Part shown: positions 46,007 to 55,529 of the stretch, piece by piece
Layout: each line of letters begins with the position of its first letter
Position numbering within the stretch: position 1 is the stretch's first letter
Source: Sphingomonas sp. J315
GTDB taxonomy: Bacteria; Pseudomonadota; Alphaproteobacteria; Sphingomonadales; Sphingomonadaceae
DNA length: 64,000 nucleotides
Assembly (NCBI RefSeq): GCF_024666595.1
Contig: NZ_CP088296.1
Location: 3,028,501-3,092,500 of the forward strand
Direction of reading: 5' to 3'
Program-made: the position numbers and the translations under genes
Notes under the pieces: generated by a model
Database searches by the model: none
Told to the model about the DNA's origin: nothing
The model's input: only the letters and a program-made list of their open reading frames with translations

Positions 46007-47806
46007 GTGGGGCAAGGGAAGAACGACGCGCGGAAATTGCGATCGCGCGCATGGTTCGACAATCCGGAAAATCCGGACATGACCGCGCTCTATGTCGAGC
46101 GGTACCTCAATTACGGGATCAGCCTGGCGGAGCTTCAGTCGGGGCGTCCGATCATCGGCATTGCCCAGACCGGCAGCGACCTGGTCCCGTGCAACCGTCA
46201 CCATATCGAGCTGGCAAAGCGCGTGCGTGAGGGGATTCGCGATGCGGGCGGGATCGCGATCGAATTTCCTGCGCATCCGATCCAGGAAACCGGGAAGCGC
46301 CCCACCGCCGGGCTCGACCGCAACCTTGCCTATTTGAGCCTCGTCGAATCGATCTATGGCTATCCGATGGACGGCGTCGTCCTGACCATCGGCTGCGACA
46401 AGACCACGCCTGCCTGCCTGATGGCCGCGGCGACGGTGAACATCCCGGCGATCGCGCTGTCGGTCGGGCCGATGCTCAATGGCTGGTTCAAGGGCGAGCG
46501 CACCGGATCGGGGACGATCGTGTGGAAGGCGCGCGAGATGCTCGCCGCGGGCGAGATCGATTACAAGGGGTTCATCGAACTGGTCGCTTCGTCCGCCCCG
46601 TCGACCGGCTGGTGCAACACGATGGGCACGGCGACGACGATGAACTCGCTGTGCGAGGCGCTCGGCATGTCGTTGCCCGGATCGGCCGCGATTCCGGCGC
46701 CCTATCGCGACCGTCAGGAAAATGCGTATCTCACCGGCCTCCAGATCGTCGAGATGGTCGAGGCCGACCGCAAGCCGAGCGATATCCTGACGCGCGAAGC
46801 CTTTCTCAACGCGATCCGCGTCAACAGCGCGATCGGCGGTTCGACCAACGCCCCGATCCATCTGAACGCCATCGCGCGCCATGTCGGGGTCGAACTGAGC
46901 CTGGACGACTGGGAAGCGCATGGGGCCGAAGTGCCGCTGCTCGTGAATCTCCAGCCCGCAGGCACCTATCTCGGCGAAGACTTCTACCGCGCGGGCGGCG
47001 TGCCTGCGGTCATGGGGCAATTGCTGCGTGCCGGATTGATCGACGGAAATGTCGTCGGCGCGAACGGCAGGTCGGTCGCGGACAATGTCGGCGATGCGCT
47101 GGCCAGCGACGCGGATGTCATCCGGCCGCTGGACAACCCGCTCAAGCCCGCCGCCGGCCTGACCGTGCTGTCGGGCAATTTGTTCGACAGCGCGGTGATG
47201 AAATTGAGCGTGATCTCGCCCGAGTTTCGGGCGCGTTACCTGTCCGACCCGGACGACCCCGAAGCGTTCGAGGGGACGGCGATCGTGTTTGACGGGCCGG
47301 AGGATTATCATGCGCGCATCGACGATCCGGCGCTGGGCGCGGACGACCGCTCGATCCTGATCATGCGCGGCGCGGGACCGATCGGCTATCCCGGCGGCGC
47401 GGAGGTCGTGAACATGCGCCCGCCCGCCGCGCTGATCCAGGCCGGGGTCCATGCGCTGCCGTGCCTGGGTGACGGGCGTCAGTCGGGGACGAGCGGCAGC
47501 CCGTCGATCCTCAATGCCGCACCCGAGGCCGCGGTCGGCGGCGGGCTCGCATTGATCCGCAGCGGCGACCGGGTACGGATCGACCTTGGCAAGCGCACTG
47601 CGAACATGCTGGTAACGCCCGAAGAGCTGGAGGCGCGGCGCGCGGCGCTCGCCGCCGAGCTCGGCTATGTCCCGCAATCGCAGACGCCCTGGCAGGAGAT
47701 TCACCGCAACGTCACCGGTCAGTTCGAGGGCGGGGCGGTGATCGAGCTGGCAGTGAAGTATCAGCGCATCGCGCAGACTCGCGGATTGCCGCGCGACAGC
47801 CACTGA
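46007..47806 (+). CDS. IlvD/Edd-family sugar-acid dehydratase
   Basis: A 599-residue Fe-S dehydratase. GTG at 46007, with a GGAGAGGG site 6 bp upstream, gives the typical start [19 protein letters not shown]. Cluster cysteines lie in [26 protein letters not shown] and [15 protein letters not shown]. The C-terminal beta barrel includes [15 protein letters not shown]. The branch contains L-arabinonate, D-xylonate and D-galactonate dehydratases, which give 2-keto-3-deoxy acids. With DgoK and DgoA downstream, D-galactonate is the best guess. Its stop overlaps the lactonase start (TGATG). Confidence 0.88.
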   Translation: MGQGKNDARKLRSRAWFDNPENPDMTALYVERYLNYGISLAELQSGRPIIGIAQTGSDLVPCNRHHIELAKRVREGIRDAGGIAIEFPAHPIQETGKRPTAGLDRNLAYLSLVESIYGYPMDGVVLTIGCDKTTPACLMAAATVNIPAIALSVGPMLNGWFKGERTGSGTIVWKAREMLAAGEIDYKGFIELVASSAPSTGWCNTMGTATTMNSLCEALGMSLPGSAAIPAPYRDRQENAYLTGLQIVEMVEADRKPSDILTREAFLNAIRVNSAIGGSTNAPIHLNAIARHVGVELSLDDWEAHGAEVPLLVNLQPAGTYLGEDFYRAGGVPAVMGQLLRAGLIDGNVVGANGRSVADNVGDALASDADVIRPLDNPLKPAAGLTVLSGNLFDSAVMKLSVISPEFRARYLSDPDDPEAFEGTAIVFDGPEDYHARIDDPALGADDRSILIMRGAGPIGYPGGAEVVNMRPPAALIQAGVHALPCLGDGRQSGTSGSPSILNAAPEAAVGGGLALIRSGDRVRIDLGKRTANMLVTPEELEARRAALAAELGYVPQSQTPWQEIHRNVTGQFEGGAVIELAVKYQRIAQTRGLPRDSH

Positions 47807-48661
47807 TGGCTGACGTCGCGATCATCGACCGCGACCGCGCCGACCGGCTGGGCGAAGGCCCGTTATGGTCCGCGCGCGACGACGCGCTCTATTGGGTCGA
47901 TATCCTCGATCACCGCATCAACCGCATGTCGCTGGCCGACCGCAGCGTCACCAGCTTCGCGCAGCCCGACTATGCCGCCTGGGTCATCGAGCGGGAGCGC
48001 GGCGGCTTCGTCGCCGGGATCGGGCGCGACATCGTGCTGCTCGATCTACCGGCAAACCGGCAGGTTCCGCTTGGCAGCGTCGATCGCGGCGTCACCGGCA
48101 ATCGCCTCAACGATGCCAAGGCGGATCATCTCGGCCGTATCTGGGCGGGGACGATTCCTGCCAGTTGCGACCGGCCAAGCGGCGCATTCTACCGGATCGA
48201 TCCCGACGGGCTGATCGTCCATGCCGACAGCCCCTATACCATCGCCAACGGCCCCGCGATCGACCCCGACGGACGCTTTCTGCTTCACACCGACACCGCG
48301 CTGGGAACGGTCTTCCGCTTCGACATTCATGACGACGGCAGCCTCGGCCCGCGCACGCCGTTCATCGTGTTCGAGCCCGGATGGGGCAATCCCGACGGCA
48401 TGACCTTCGACGCGACAGGCGGGCTGTGGGTGGCGTGCTGGGGCGCGTCATGCGTCACCCGATTCTGACATGGCGGGCACCCGCGAGCGCTCGATCGCGC
48501 TGCCCGCGAGCCAGATCACGAGTTGCGCCTTTGCCGGCCCGCAGCTCGACCGGATGTTCGTTACCTCCGCCGCCGATGGCGTGGTCGAGGAACATGGCGG
48601 CGCATTGTTCGAAGTCGATCCCGGCTGTCGCGGCCGGTTACCCAATATGTATCGCGGATAG
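47806..48661 (+). CDS. SMP-30/gluconolactonase-family sugar lactonase, frameshifted
   Basis: Repaired length 284 residues. Six-bladed propeller with metal ligands: LGEGPLWSARDDALYWVDI (Glu), TGNRLNDAKADHLGRIWAG (Asn/Asp), YTIANGPAIDPDGRFLLHTD and GNPDGMTFDATGGLWVACW. It opens aldonolactones, here probably galactono-lactone from the Gfo/Idh step. The assembly has a stop after CVTRF. Removing one base near 48463-48467 continues the frame to DMAGTRERSIALPASQ, then FVTSAADGVVEEHGGALFEV, the standard lactonase ending. Unlike most of the other breaks, this one is not in a long homopolymer. Confidence 0.87.
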
Positions 48662-48682
48662 AGCAGGAGAGAGAGACTCATC

Positions 48683-49840
48683 ATGGCAACGAAAAGCGCA
48701 TTGCTGATGGCCGCTGCGGCGGCCTGTGCCCTGGGCGGCACGGCGGAGGCGGCGACCGCCAAGCGCGGCAGCTTCGGCAAGCTCGCGGACGGGCGCGAAG
48801 TGGCGTCGGTGACGCTCGCAAACAGCCGCGGCGTATCGGTGACGATGATCGCCTATGGCGCGACGATCCAGTCGCTGGTGATGCCCGACCGCAATGGCCG
48901 CAAGGCCGATGTCGCCCTCGGATACGACAATATCGGCCTTTACGAGACCAAGCCGCAATATTTCGGCGGGATCGTCGGCCGCTTCGGCAACCGGCTGGCG
49001 GAGGGCAGGTTCAAGCTCGACGGCAGGACCTACCAGACCCCGGTCAACAACGGAAAGAACGCTCTGCACGGCGGGACGCGGGGATCCGACAAGGTGCTGT
49101 GGGACGTGGTGTCGGTGAAGAGCGGGCCGACCGCGTCGGTGACGTTCCGCTATGTCAGCCGCGACGGCGAGATGGGCTATCCCGGCACGCTGACCGTCGA
49201 CGCGATCCATTCGCTCGACGAGAAGAACCATCTGACGATCGAGTATCGCGCGACCACCGACAAGGCGACGGTGATCAATCTGACCAACCACAATTACTGG
49301 AACCTGTCGGGCGAGGGGTCGTCGAACGGTGCGATGGGCCATGTCGTGACGATCCCGGCGGACACCTATCTGCCCACCGACGACGGCGCGATTCCCACCG
49401 GCGAGTTCAAGTCGGTCACGGGCACGGTGTTCGACTTCCGCAAGCCGCGCGCGGTGGGCGATCGGGTGCGCGACGCATCGGACCAGCAGATCGTCTGGGG
49501 CCGTGGCTACGACCATAACTGGGTGATCGGCCGCCAGGTGATCGCCGGCCAGCAGCTGATGGCGCGGGTGCAGGATCCGGCGTCGGGCCGCGGGTTCGAG
49601 CTGTGGTCGAACCAGCCGGGGCTGCAATTCTATTCGGGCAATTTCTTCGACGCGACCAGCCACGGCAAGAGCGGGAAAATCTACCGCATGGGCGACGCGA
49701 TCGTGATGGAGCCCCAGAACTTCCCGGACGCGCCGAACCAGAAGGGCTTCCCGAGCGCCCGGCTCGACCCGGGCCAGACCTATCGCAACGTCATGACCTA
49801 TCGCCTGACCACCGGCCAGGTCGCGAAGAAGAAGCGGTAG
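48683..49840 (+). CDS. galM: Exported aldose 1-epimerase (galactose mutarotase)
   Basis: A 385-residue GalM-family protein with signal peptide (LLMAAAAACALGGTAEA), so it acts in the periplasm. Family landmarks are VALGYDNIGLYETKPQYFGGIVGRFGNR split over two lines of sequence, catalytic His in INLTNHNYWNLSG and NNGKNALHGG, and catalytic Glu in IVMEPQNFPDAPNQ. It interconverts alpha and beta anomers of aldoses before uptake, which fits a galactose 1-dehydrogenase pathway. It is 21 bp after the lactonase and ends at a strong hairpin. Confidence 0.92.
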   Translation: MATKSALLMAAAAACALGGTAEAATAKRGSFGKLADGREVASVTLANSRGVSVTMIAYGATIQSLVMPDRNGRKADVALGYDNIGLYETKPQYFGGIVGRFGNRLAEGRFKLDGRTYQTPVNNGKNALHGGTRGSDKVLWDVVSVKSGPTASVTFRYVSRDGEMGYPGTLTVDAIHSLDEKNHLTIEYRATTDKATVINLTNHNYWNLSGEGSSNGAMGHVVTIPADTYLPTDDGAIPTGEFKSVTGTVFDFRKPRAVGDRVRDASDQQIVWGRGYDHNWVIGRQVIAGQQLMARVQDPASGRGFELWSNQPGLQFYSGNFFDATSHGKSGKIYRMGDAIVMEPQNFPDAPNQKGFPSARLDPGQTYRNVMTYRLTTGQVAKKKR

Positions 49841-49851
49841 GCCGTCCCACA

Positions 49852-49873
49852 TCCTCCCCCGCGAGGGGGAGGA
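49852..49873. terminator. Bidirectional terminator between galM and gntR gene
   Basis: TCCTCCCCC-GCGA-GGGGGAGGA, a 9-bp stem with 4-nt loop, lies between two convergent genes (ends at 49840 and 49881). Confidence 0.72.
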
Positions 49874-49880
49874 CAGGGCA

Positions 49881-50624
49881 CTATTCCTTCGCCCCCTCCG
49901 CCTCGTCGATCAGTTCGAGAACGTCGCCGATCAGGTTGCGCATCGCGGTGCGTGCCGCGTCCGGATTGCGCGCGAGGATCGCGTCGCGCACCGCGGCATG
50001 GTCGGCCACGCTCGCGGTGCGGCCCTTGATCCGGTTCGTGAAGCGGATCGAGGTACGCAGCGCGGTGGTCACCACGTCGCGGAACTGGACGTAAAATGGG
50101 TTGCTTGACGCGCGCAGGATCGCGACGTGGAAGGCGATGTCCGCGTCGAGCGGTTCGTCCAGCCCTTTCTCCGCAGCCTTCATCCGTTCGAGCCCGTCGG
50201 TAATCCGCTGAAGCTCCGCATCGTCGCCAAAGCGCGCGGCCAGCGCCGCCGCCTCCGGCTCGATCGCGACGCGCAGCTGGTTGAACTGCTTGAGCAGGTC
50301 GACCGAAAATTGCCGTTCGAGCAGCCAGCGCAGCACATCGGTGTCGAACAGGTTCCACGACGTTGTCGGCTGGACGACCGTCCCCTGGCGCGGGCGGGCG
50401 CTCAGCAGGCCCTTGGCGGTCAGCATCTTGACCGCCTCGCGCGTCACCGATCGGCTCACATTATGCTGCTTGGCAAGCTCCGCCTCGGTCGGAAACGGCT
50501 CGCGTTCGAATCGCCCGGTGACGATCGCGCGGCCCAGATTGTCGAGCAGGCCATAGGTCAGGTTGCGGCCCAGCTCGGGCCGTCCCGCCCCGTCCAGCGT
50601 CAGTTCGCTCGCCAAGATTTCCAC
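49881..50624 (-). CDS. FadR-subfamily GntR transcriptional regulator
   Basis: A 247-residue regulator. The N-terminal winged helix has LPTEAEL-like FPTEAELAKQHNVSRSVTRE and MLTAKGLLSARPRQGTVV. The C-terminal FCD effector domain has the metal-binding pattern with Asp/His residues in LDADIAFHVAILRAS, then His in VADHAAVRDAILARN. FCD regulators usually bind sugar acids or 2-keto-3-deoxy acids and are released from DNA, so a galactonate-type inducer is expected. GTG start after AGGGGAAG. It is divergent from the symporter-dgoK-dgoA operon, with motif site E between them. Confidence 0.9.
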   Translation of the reverse strand: MEILASELTLDGAGRPELGRNLTYGLLDNLGRAIVTGRFEREPFPTEAELAKQHNVSRSVTREAVKMLTAKGLLSARPRQGTVVQPTTSWNLFDTDVLRWLLERQFSVDLLKQFNQLRVAIEPEAAALAARFGDDAELQRITDGLERMKAAEKGLDEPLDADIAFHVAILRASSNPFYVQFRDVVTTALRTSIRFTNRIKGRTASVADHAAVRDAILARNPDAARTAMRNLIGDVLELIDEAEGAKE

Positions 50625-50684
50625 CTTCCCCTGCTGATCGCTCGGCCGGCGACCACATTATGCCGATCGCGTCGCTAGACAAGA

Positions 50685-50700
50685 CTAATTAATCAGATAA
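50685..50700 (-). promoter_or_regulatory. Shared regulon motif, site E
   Basis: Minus-strand TTATCTGATTAATTAG, in the gap between the GntR gene (start 50624) and the symporter (start 50747). It matches four other sites and would allow both autoregulation and control of the catabolic operon. Confidence 0.6.
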
Positions 50701-50746
50701 ATGTACGCGCCAGACGCATCTTGTGCGTAGCTGGAGGGGATACGGG

Positions 50747-52381
50747 GTGACAAGCCTGTCGCAAATCGATTTGATCGTCGTGATCGCATATGCGATCGGC
50801 ATTTTCGGCCTCGCCCAATGGGTCAGCCGCGAAAAGGCGGGTCACACCAAGGACACGTCCGACTATTTTCTCGCATCCAAATCGCTTCCCTGGTGGGCGA
50901 TCGGCGCGTCGCTGATCGCGGCGAACATCTCGGCCGAGCAGATCGTCGGCATGTCGGGATCGGGTTATGCGATCGGCCTTGCCATCGCATCCTATGAATG
51001 GATGGCGGCACTGACCCTGCTGATCGTCGGCAAATGGTTCCTGCCGATCTTCCTGAAGAACGAAATCTATACGATGCCGCAGTTCCTGGAACAGCGGTTC
51101 GGGCCGACGATCCGCACCGTCATGGCGATCTTCTGGCTGGCGCTCTACGTCTTCGTCAACCTGACCTCGATCCTGTGGCTCGGCTCGATCGCGGTGACCC
51201 AGGTCGCCGGGATCAATCAGGACGTCGCGCTGTTCGGCCTTGGCGTGTTCGCATTGGTCTATCAGTTGCGCGGCGGCCTCAAGGCGGTGGCGCTGACCGA
51301 TATCGTTCAGGTCACGCTGCTGGTGTTCGGCGGCCTCGTCATCTCCTATCTGACGCTCAGCCAGATCGGCGGCGACGCGGGCGTGCTCGGCGGGTTCAAC
51401 CGCCTGACCACCGAACTGCCCGAGAAGTTCGACATGATCCTGTCGGAGGACAACCCCTTCTACAAGGACCTGCCGGGCCTCTCCGTACTGATCGGCGGCA
51501 TGTGGATCGCGAACCTCAGCTATTGGGGGTTCAACCAATATATTATCCAGCGCGCACTGGCCGCGAAGAGCCTGGGCGAAGCGCAGAAGGGCGTGGTGTT
51601 CGCCGCCTTCCTCAAGCTGCTGATGCCGGTGATCATCGTGCTGCCGGGCATCGCCGCCGTGCTGCTCGCGCCCGACCTGGCCAAGCCGGATCAGGCCTAT
51701 CCGACGATGATGGGCCTGCTGCCGGTCGGCCTGCTCGGCCTGGTCTTTGCGGCGCTGGTCGCGGCGATTATCGCTTCCACCGCGTCGAAGATCAATTCGG
51801 TCGCGACGATCTTCACGCTCGATCTCTATGCCAAGGCAAAGGGCGTGCAGAACCGCGCGCAAGACGCCAGCGGCAATGCCGATCTGACCACCGCGCATGA
51901 AAAGCAGCTGGTGCTGGTCGGTCGCATCACTGCGGTGGTCGCCACGTTGCTGGCGATCGTCACCGCGCGCCCATTGCTCGGCAGCCTCGACCAAGCGTTC
52001 CAGTATATCCAGGAATTCTCGGGCTTCGTCACGCCGGGCATCACCGTCATCTTCCTGCTCGGCCTGTTCTGGAAGGGGGCGACGGAGGCCGGCGCTCTGG
52101 TCGGCGCGGTCGCATCGGTGCTGCTCAGCTTCCTGTTCTGGTTCCCCGCCGACTGGGGCGGGATCGCCGCGCTCAACGCGGTGCCGTTCATGAACCGCAT
52201 GATGATCGTGTTCTTTATCAGCCTCGCGCTCGCCGTGGTCGTCTCGCTGGCCCGTCCGGCGCGTGAGGACAGCAATCGCATCTCCATGCAGGGCGTGTCG
52301 TTCGGCACCACCGCCGGGTTCAACATTGCGGGCGCGATTGTCGTCGTGATCCTGATCGCGCTTTACACCGCATGGTGGTGA
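50747..52381 (+). CDS. Sodium/solute symporter (SSS family), sugar type
   Basis: A 544-residue inner-membrane protein with about 14 helices. SGLT-like landmarks are TSDYFLASKSLPWWAIGASLIAANIS (split here as TSDYFLASKSLPWW and IGASLIAANIS), AEQIVGMSGSGYAIG, and NLSYWGFNQYIIQRALAAKS. It probably takes galactose or a related sugar from the periplasm. GTG at 50747 follows a GGAGGGG site. It is the first gene of the symporter-dgoK-dgoA-sulfatase operon, with 2 bp to dgoK. Confidence 0.9.
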   Translation: MTSLSQIDLIVVIAYAIGIFGLAQWVSREKAGHTKDTSDYFLASKSLPWWAIGASLIAANISAEQIVGMSGSGYAIGLAIASYEWMAALTLLIVGKWFLPIFLKNEIYTMPQFLEQRFGPTIRTVMAIFWLALYVFVNLTSILWLGSIAVTQVAGINQDVALFGLGVFALVYQLRGGLKAVALTDIVQVTLLVFGGLVISYLTLSQIGGDAGVLGGFNRLTTELPEKFDMILSEDNPFYKDLPGLSVLIGGMWIANLSYWGFNQYIIQRALAAKSLGEAQKGVVFAAFLKLLMPVIIVLPGIAAVLLAPDLAKPDQAYPTMMGLLPVGLLGLVFAALVAAIIASTASKINSVATIFTLDLYAKAKGVQNRAQDASGNADLTTAHEKQLVLVGRITAVVATLLAIVTARPLLGSLDQAFQYIQEFSGFVTPGITVIFLLGLFWKGATEAGALVGAVASVLLSFLFWFPADWGGIAALNAVPFMNRMMIVFFISLALAVVVSLARPAREDSNRISMQGVSFGTTAGFNIAGAIVVVILIALYTAWW

Positions 52382-52383
52382 GG

Positions 52384-53238
52384 ATGGACGACGCTTTTCT
52401 GGCGGTTGACTGGGGAACCACCAACCGCCGGATTTACCTGATCGAGAACGGAGCGGTCGTGCGCACCGAACGCGACGAACGCGGTGTCACGGCCGTCACA
52501 GATTTCGCGGGGGAGGCGGCGGCGATCCGCGCGCGGTTCGGCGACCTGCCGATGCTGCTGGCGGGGATGGTCGGGTCGAACATCGGCTGGCGGGTCGCAC
52601 CCTATGTCCCGGCACCCGCCGGGGTATCGGACCTGGCTGCCACTCTGTTGCGGATTGACGACCGTACGATGATCGTCCCTGGTGTTTCGACATCGACGGA
52701 CGTGATGCGCGGCGAGGAAGTGCAATTGCTCGGCGCGGTCACGGCGGGGCTGGTCCCCGGCGACGCGCTGCTCGTTCAGCCGGGGACGCATTGCAAATGG
52801 GCGGTGATGGTGGAGGGGCGCATCGCCGACTTTACCACCGCAATGACCGGTGAGCTGTTCGCATTGCTGGGCGCCCATGGCCTGCTCGCCGCGCAGCTTC
52901 ACGGTGAGGTCACCACCAGTCCAGCCTTTTTCGAGGGCGTTGTCGACGGCAAGCGTCGCGACCTTGCCGCATCTCTGTTTGGCATTCGCGCGGCAAAGAT
53001 GCTCGGCACGCGCGATGATGCCGATGCCGCCGCCTATGCCAGCGGGCTGCTGATCGGCAGCGATGTCGCCGCGCGGCTCGCCGCGGCACCTGACGCGCCG
53101 ATCTTCATCCTGTCCGGTCCCGAGCTGGGCAATCTCTACACCGCCGCGATCGCCGCCAACGGCCGCAGCGCCGCATTGATCGACAGCCACGCCGCGTTCG
53201 TCGCCGGCATCCTCGACGTCGGAGCCGCCATAGCATGA
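52384..53238 (+). CDS. dgoK: 2-dehydro-3-deoxygalactonokinase
   Basis: A 284-residue kinase of the DgoK family. Phosphate-binding AVDWGTTNRRIYLIENG opens the protein (about residues 6-22). MLLAGMVGSNIGW, VQPGTHCKWAVMVEGRI and FTTAMTGELFALLGAHGLL follow, and ILSGPELGNLYTAAI is near the end. It phosphorylates 2-keto-3-deoxygalactonate to the 6-phosphate. ATG at 52384 follows the symporter stop by 2 bp, and its stop overlaps the dgoA start by 4 bp. Confidence 0.94.
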   Translation: MDDAFLAVDWGTTNRRIYLIENGAVVRTERDERGVTAVTDFAGEAAAIRARFGDLPMLLAGMVGSNIGWRVAPYVPAPAGVSDLAATLLRIDDRTMIVPGVSTSTDVMRGEEVQLLGAVTAGLVPGDALLVQPGTHCKWAVMVEGRIADFTTAMTGELFALLGAHGLLAAQLHGEVTTSPAFFEGVVDGKRRDLAASLFGIRAAKMLGTRDDADAAAYASGLLIGSDVAARLAAAPDAPIFILSGPELGNLYTAAIAANGRSAALIDSHAAFVAGILDVGAAIA

Positions 53239-53879
53239 GCCACCTCGCCCAGTTCGATGCCGCCTTTGCCGCCTGTCCGTTGATCGCAATCCTGCGCGGC
53301 GTGACCCCCGACGAAGTTGTTCCGATCGGCGAGGCGCTGATCGGTGCGGGTTTCGCCCTGATTGAGGTGCCGCTCAATTCGCCCGACCCGATCGAGAGCA
53401 TCGCGCGGCTCGCCGCTGAGGCGGGCGACCGCGCGATGGTCGGCGCAGGAACAGTGCTGCGCGAGGCTGATGTCGCCGCTGTGGCGGGGGCGGGGGGTAC
53501 GCTGGTCATCTCGCCCAACGCCAATCCGCTAGTGATCGCCGCGACCGCCGCGCGCGGGTTGGTCTCGCTGCCCGGCATCGCTACCCCGACCGAAGCGTTC
53601 GCCGCGCTCGACGCGGGCGCGACCGCGCTCAAGCTGTTTCCGGCCGAAGCGGCGTCGCCGACAGTGCTCAGGGCGATGCGTGCGGTACTGCCCAAAAGCG
53701 CGCGGGTGCTGCCGGTCGGCGGGATCGAGCCGGGCAATATGAAGCCTTGGCTCGACGCCGGAGCTGCGGGCTTCGGTCTCGGTTCGGCACTGTACAGGCC
53801 GGGCCTGTCCGCCGCCGAAGTCGGCGATCGCGCCGCTACCTTTGTCGCCGCTATCGGAGAGCATTCCTATGTTGCGTAG
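53235..53879 (+). CDS. dgoA: 2-dehydro-3-deoxy-6-phosphogalactonate aldolase
   Basis: A 214-residue class I aldolase of the KDPG/KDPGal family. Family residues are CPLIAILRGVTPDEVV (Arg/Glu region), FALIEVPLNSPDP (catalytic Glu), MVGAGTVLREADV and the Schiff-base Lys in GATALKLFPAEAASP, with VLPVGGIEPGNM at the phosphate site. It splits KDPGal into pyruvate and glyceraldehyde 3-phosphate, completing the De Ley-Doudoroff route. It overlaps both dgoK and the following sulfatase gene. Confidence 0.94.
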   Translation: MSHLAQFDAAFAACPLIAILRGVTPDEVVPIGEALIGAGFALIEVPLNSPDPIESIARLAAEAGDRAMVGAGTVLREADVAAVAGAGGTLVISPNANPLVIAATAARGLVSLPGIATPTEAFAALDAGATALKLFPAEAASPTVLRAMRAVLPKSARVLPVGGIEPGNMKPWLDAGAAGFGLGSALYRPGLSAAEVGDRAATFVAAIGEHSYVA

Positions 53880-55529
53880 AACACTCCTGCTCGCCGCGCT
53901 GGCGGCAACCACCGCTGCCACCCCGCTGTTGGCACGCACTCCGGCCAAGCCGACCCCGCCAGCCGAGGCACCGCCGCGTCCCAACATCATCGTCATCCTC
54001 GTTGACGACATGGGTTTCTCCGACTTCGGCAGTTATGGCGGCGAAATCCCGACGCCCAATATCGACGCGCTGGCGAAAGACGGGCTGCGCTTCACCCAAT
54101 TCTACAACAACGCCCGATGCAGCCCGACCCGCGCCGCGTTGCTTACCGGACTCAATCCGCATCAGGCGGGAATGGGCTACCTCAGCGGCCTACGCTTGCC
54201 ACAGTCGCGGGGGACGCATGGCCAGTTGCACCCGCGCGCGGTGACCATTCCGCAAGTGTTGCGGGAGGCGGGCTATTTCACGGCGATGGCGGGCAAATGG
54301 CACCTCGGCAACACGCCAGGGACCACCCCGGTCGCGCGTGGCTTCGATCGCTCGCTGAGCGCGATCGCGGGCGGCATCTACTATCCGAAACAGGCGGCAC
54401 GCTCCGACGCGGGTACGCGCACGCTGCTGGTTGATGGCCGCCCGATCCGCACCGACGATCCGATGCTTGGCAAGGATTGGTACGGCACCGACCTTTGGAC
54501 CCAATGGGGGATGAAGTTTGCCGATGAGGCGCAGGCGAAGAAGAAGCCCTTCTTTCTATACCTCGCCCATGTCGCGCCGCATTTTCCGCTGATGGCGCCG
54601 GAGGCGGATATCGCCCGTTTCCGGGGCAAATATATGGCCGGGTGGGACCAGCTGCGCCGGGAGCGCCATGCCCGCCAGCAGCAGATGGGGCTGATCGGCC
54701 CGCACAAGGGGCTCACCCCGCGCCCGCAAAGCGCGACCGAATGGGACAGTCTGGCCCCCGCCCAGCGCGAGCGGTTCGACGCGATGATGGCGGTTTATGC
54801 CGCTGCCGTCGCGCGCGTGGACAAGTCGGTCGGCGACCTCGTAGCGCATCTGCGCGAACGCAAGATGCTCGACAACACGCTGATCCTGATCATGTCCGAC
54901 AATGGGGGCAACGCCGAATCGGGACCGCGTGGCCGTACCGGCCCGGCGCCGTGGGGCGGGCCGCAGAGCAATGTGTTCGTCGGGATGAATTGGGCGATGC
55001 TCCAGAATACGCCCTTTCGCTCGTTCAAGCATTTCACAGCGGAGGGGGCATCGCCACCCCGCTGATCGCGCACTGGCCACGTGGCATTGCGGCAAAGCTG
55101 CGGGGCAGCTTCGAGCGCACGCCGGGTCATGTCATAGACGTGATGCCCAGCCTGGTGCAGCTCGCTGGTGCCCGCTATCCGGCGCGCTTCGGCGGCCATG
55201 CGATCCTGCCGATGGAGGGGGCCAGCCTGGTCCCGGCCTTTACCGGCGGCCAAATCGAGCGCCGCCAGCCGCTGTTTTGGGAGCATGAGGGCAACAAGGC
55301 GGTCCGCGACGGCCAATGGAAGGCGGTCCAGCGGCTCGCTGGCCCCTGGGAGCTGTACGACATGGCCGCCGACCGCACCGAACTGCGCGATCTCGCCAAA
55401 CACGAACCCGCGCGGTTGAAGGCGATGATCGCGGCGTGGGATGATTGGGCCGCGCGCACCTTTGTCGATGAATGGCATGAAAAAGCCGCGCGAACCGACT
55501 GGGGTGCACCTATGGGCTCCGACGACTAG
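53869..55529 (+). CDS. Exported arylsulfatase (S1_4-like, Cys-type), frameshifted
   Basis: About 553 residues after repair. Signal peptide (MLRRTLLLAALAATTAATPLLA), metal site IIVILVDDMGFSDFGSYGG, formylglycine site CSPTRAALLTGLNPHQAGMG, AMAGKWHLGN and second metal site ILIMSDNGGNAESG. A five-G run at 55044-55048 lacks one G; adding it gives HFTAEGGIATPLIAHWP, the usual strand before the C-terminal domain. The layout is that of the large arylsulfatase class with an inserted domain. Its ATG lies inside dgoA, so it is translationally coupled to the galactose pathway, a direct sequence link between desulfation and DgoA. Confidence 0.9.

Noticed and set aside
45938..47803. 621-codon minus-strand open frame opposite the IlvD/Edd gene
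   Set aside because: Antisense shadow of a GC-rich gene; the plus strand carries unmistakable IlvD/Edd cysteine motifs.
50693..51994. 433-codon minus-strand open frame opposite the symporter
   Set aside because: Charged, repetitive antisense translation without any family resemblance.
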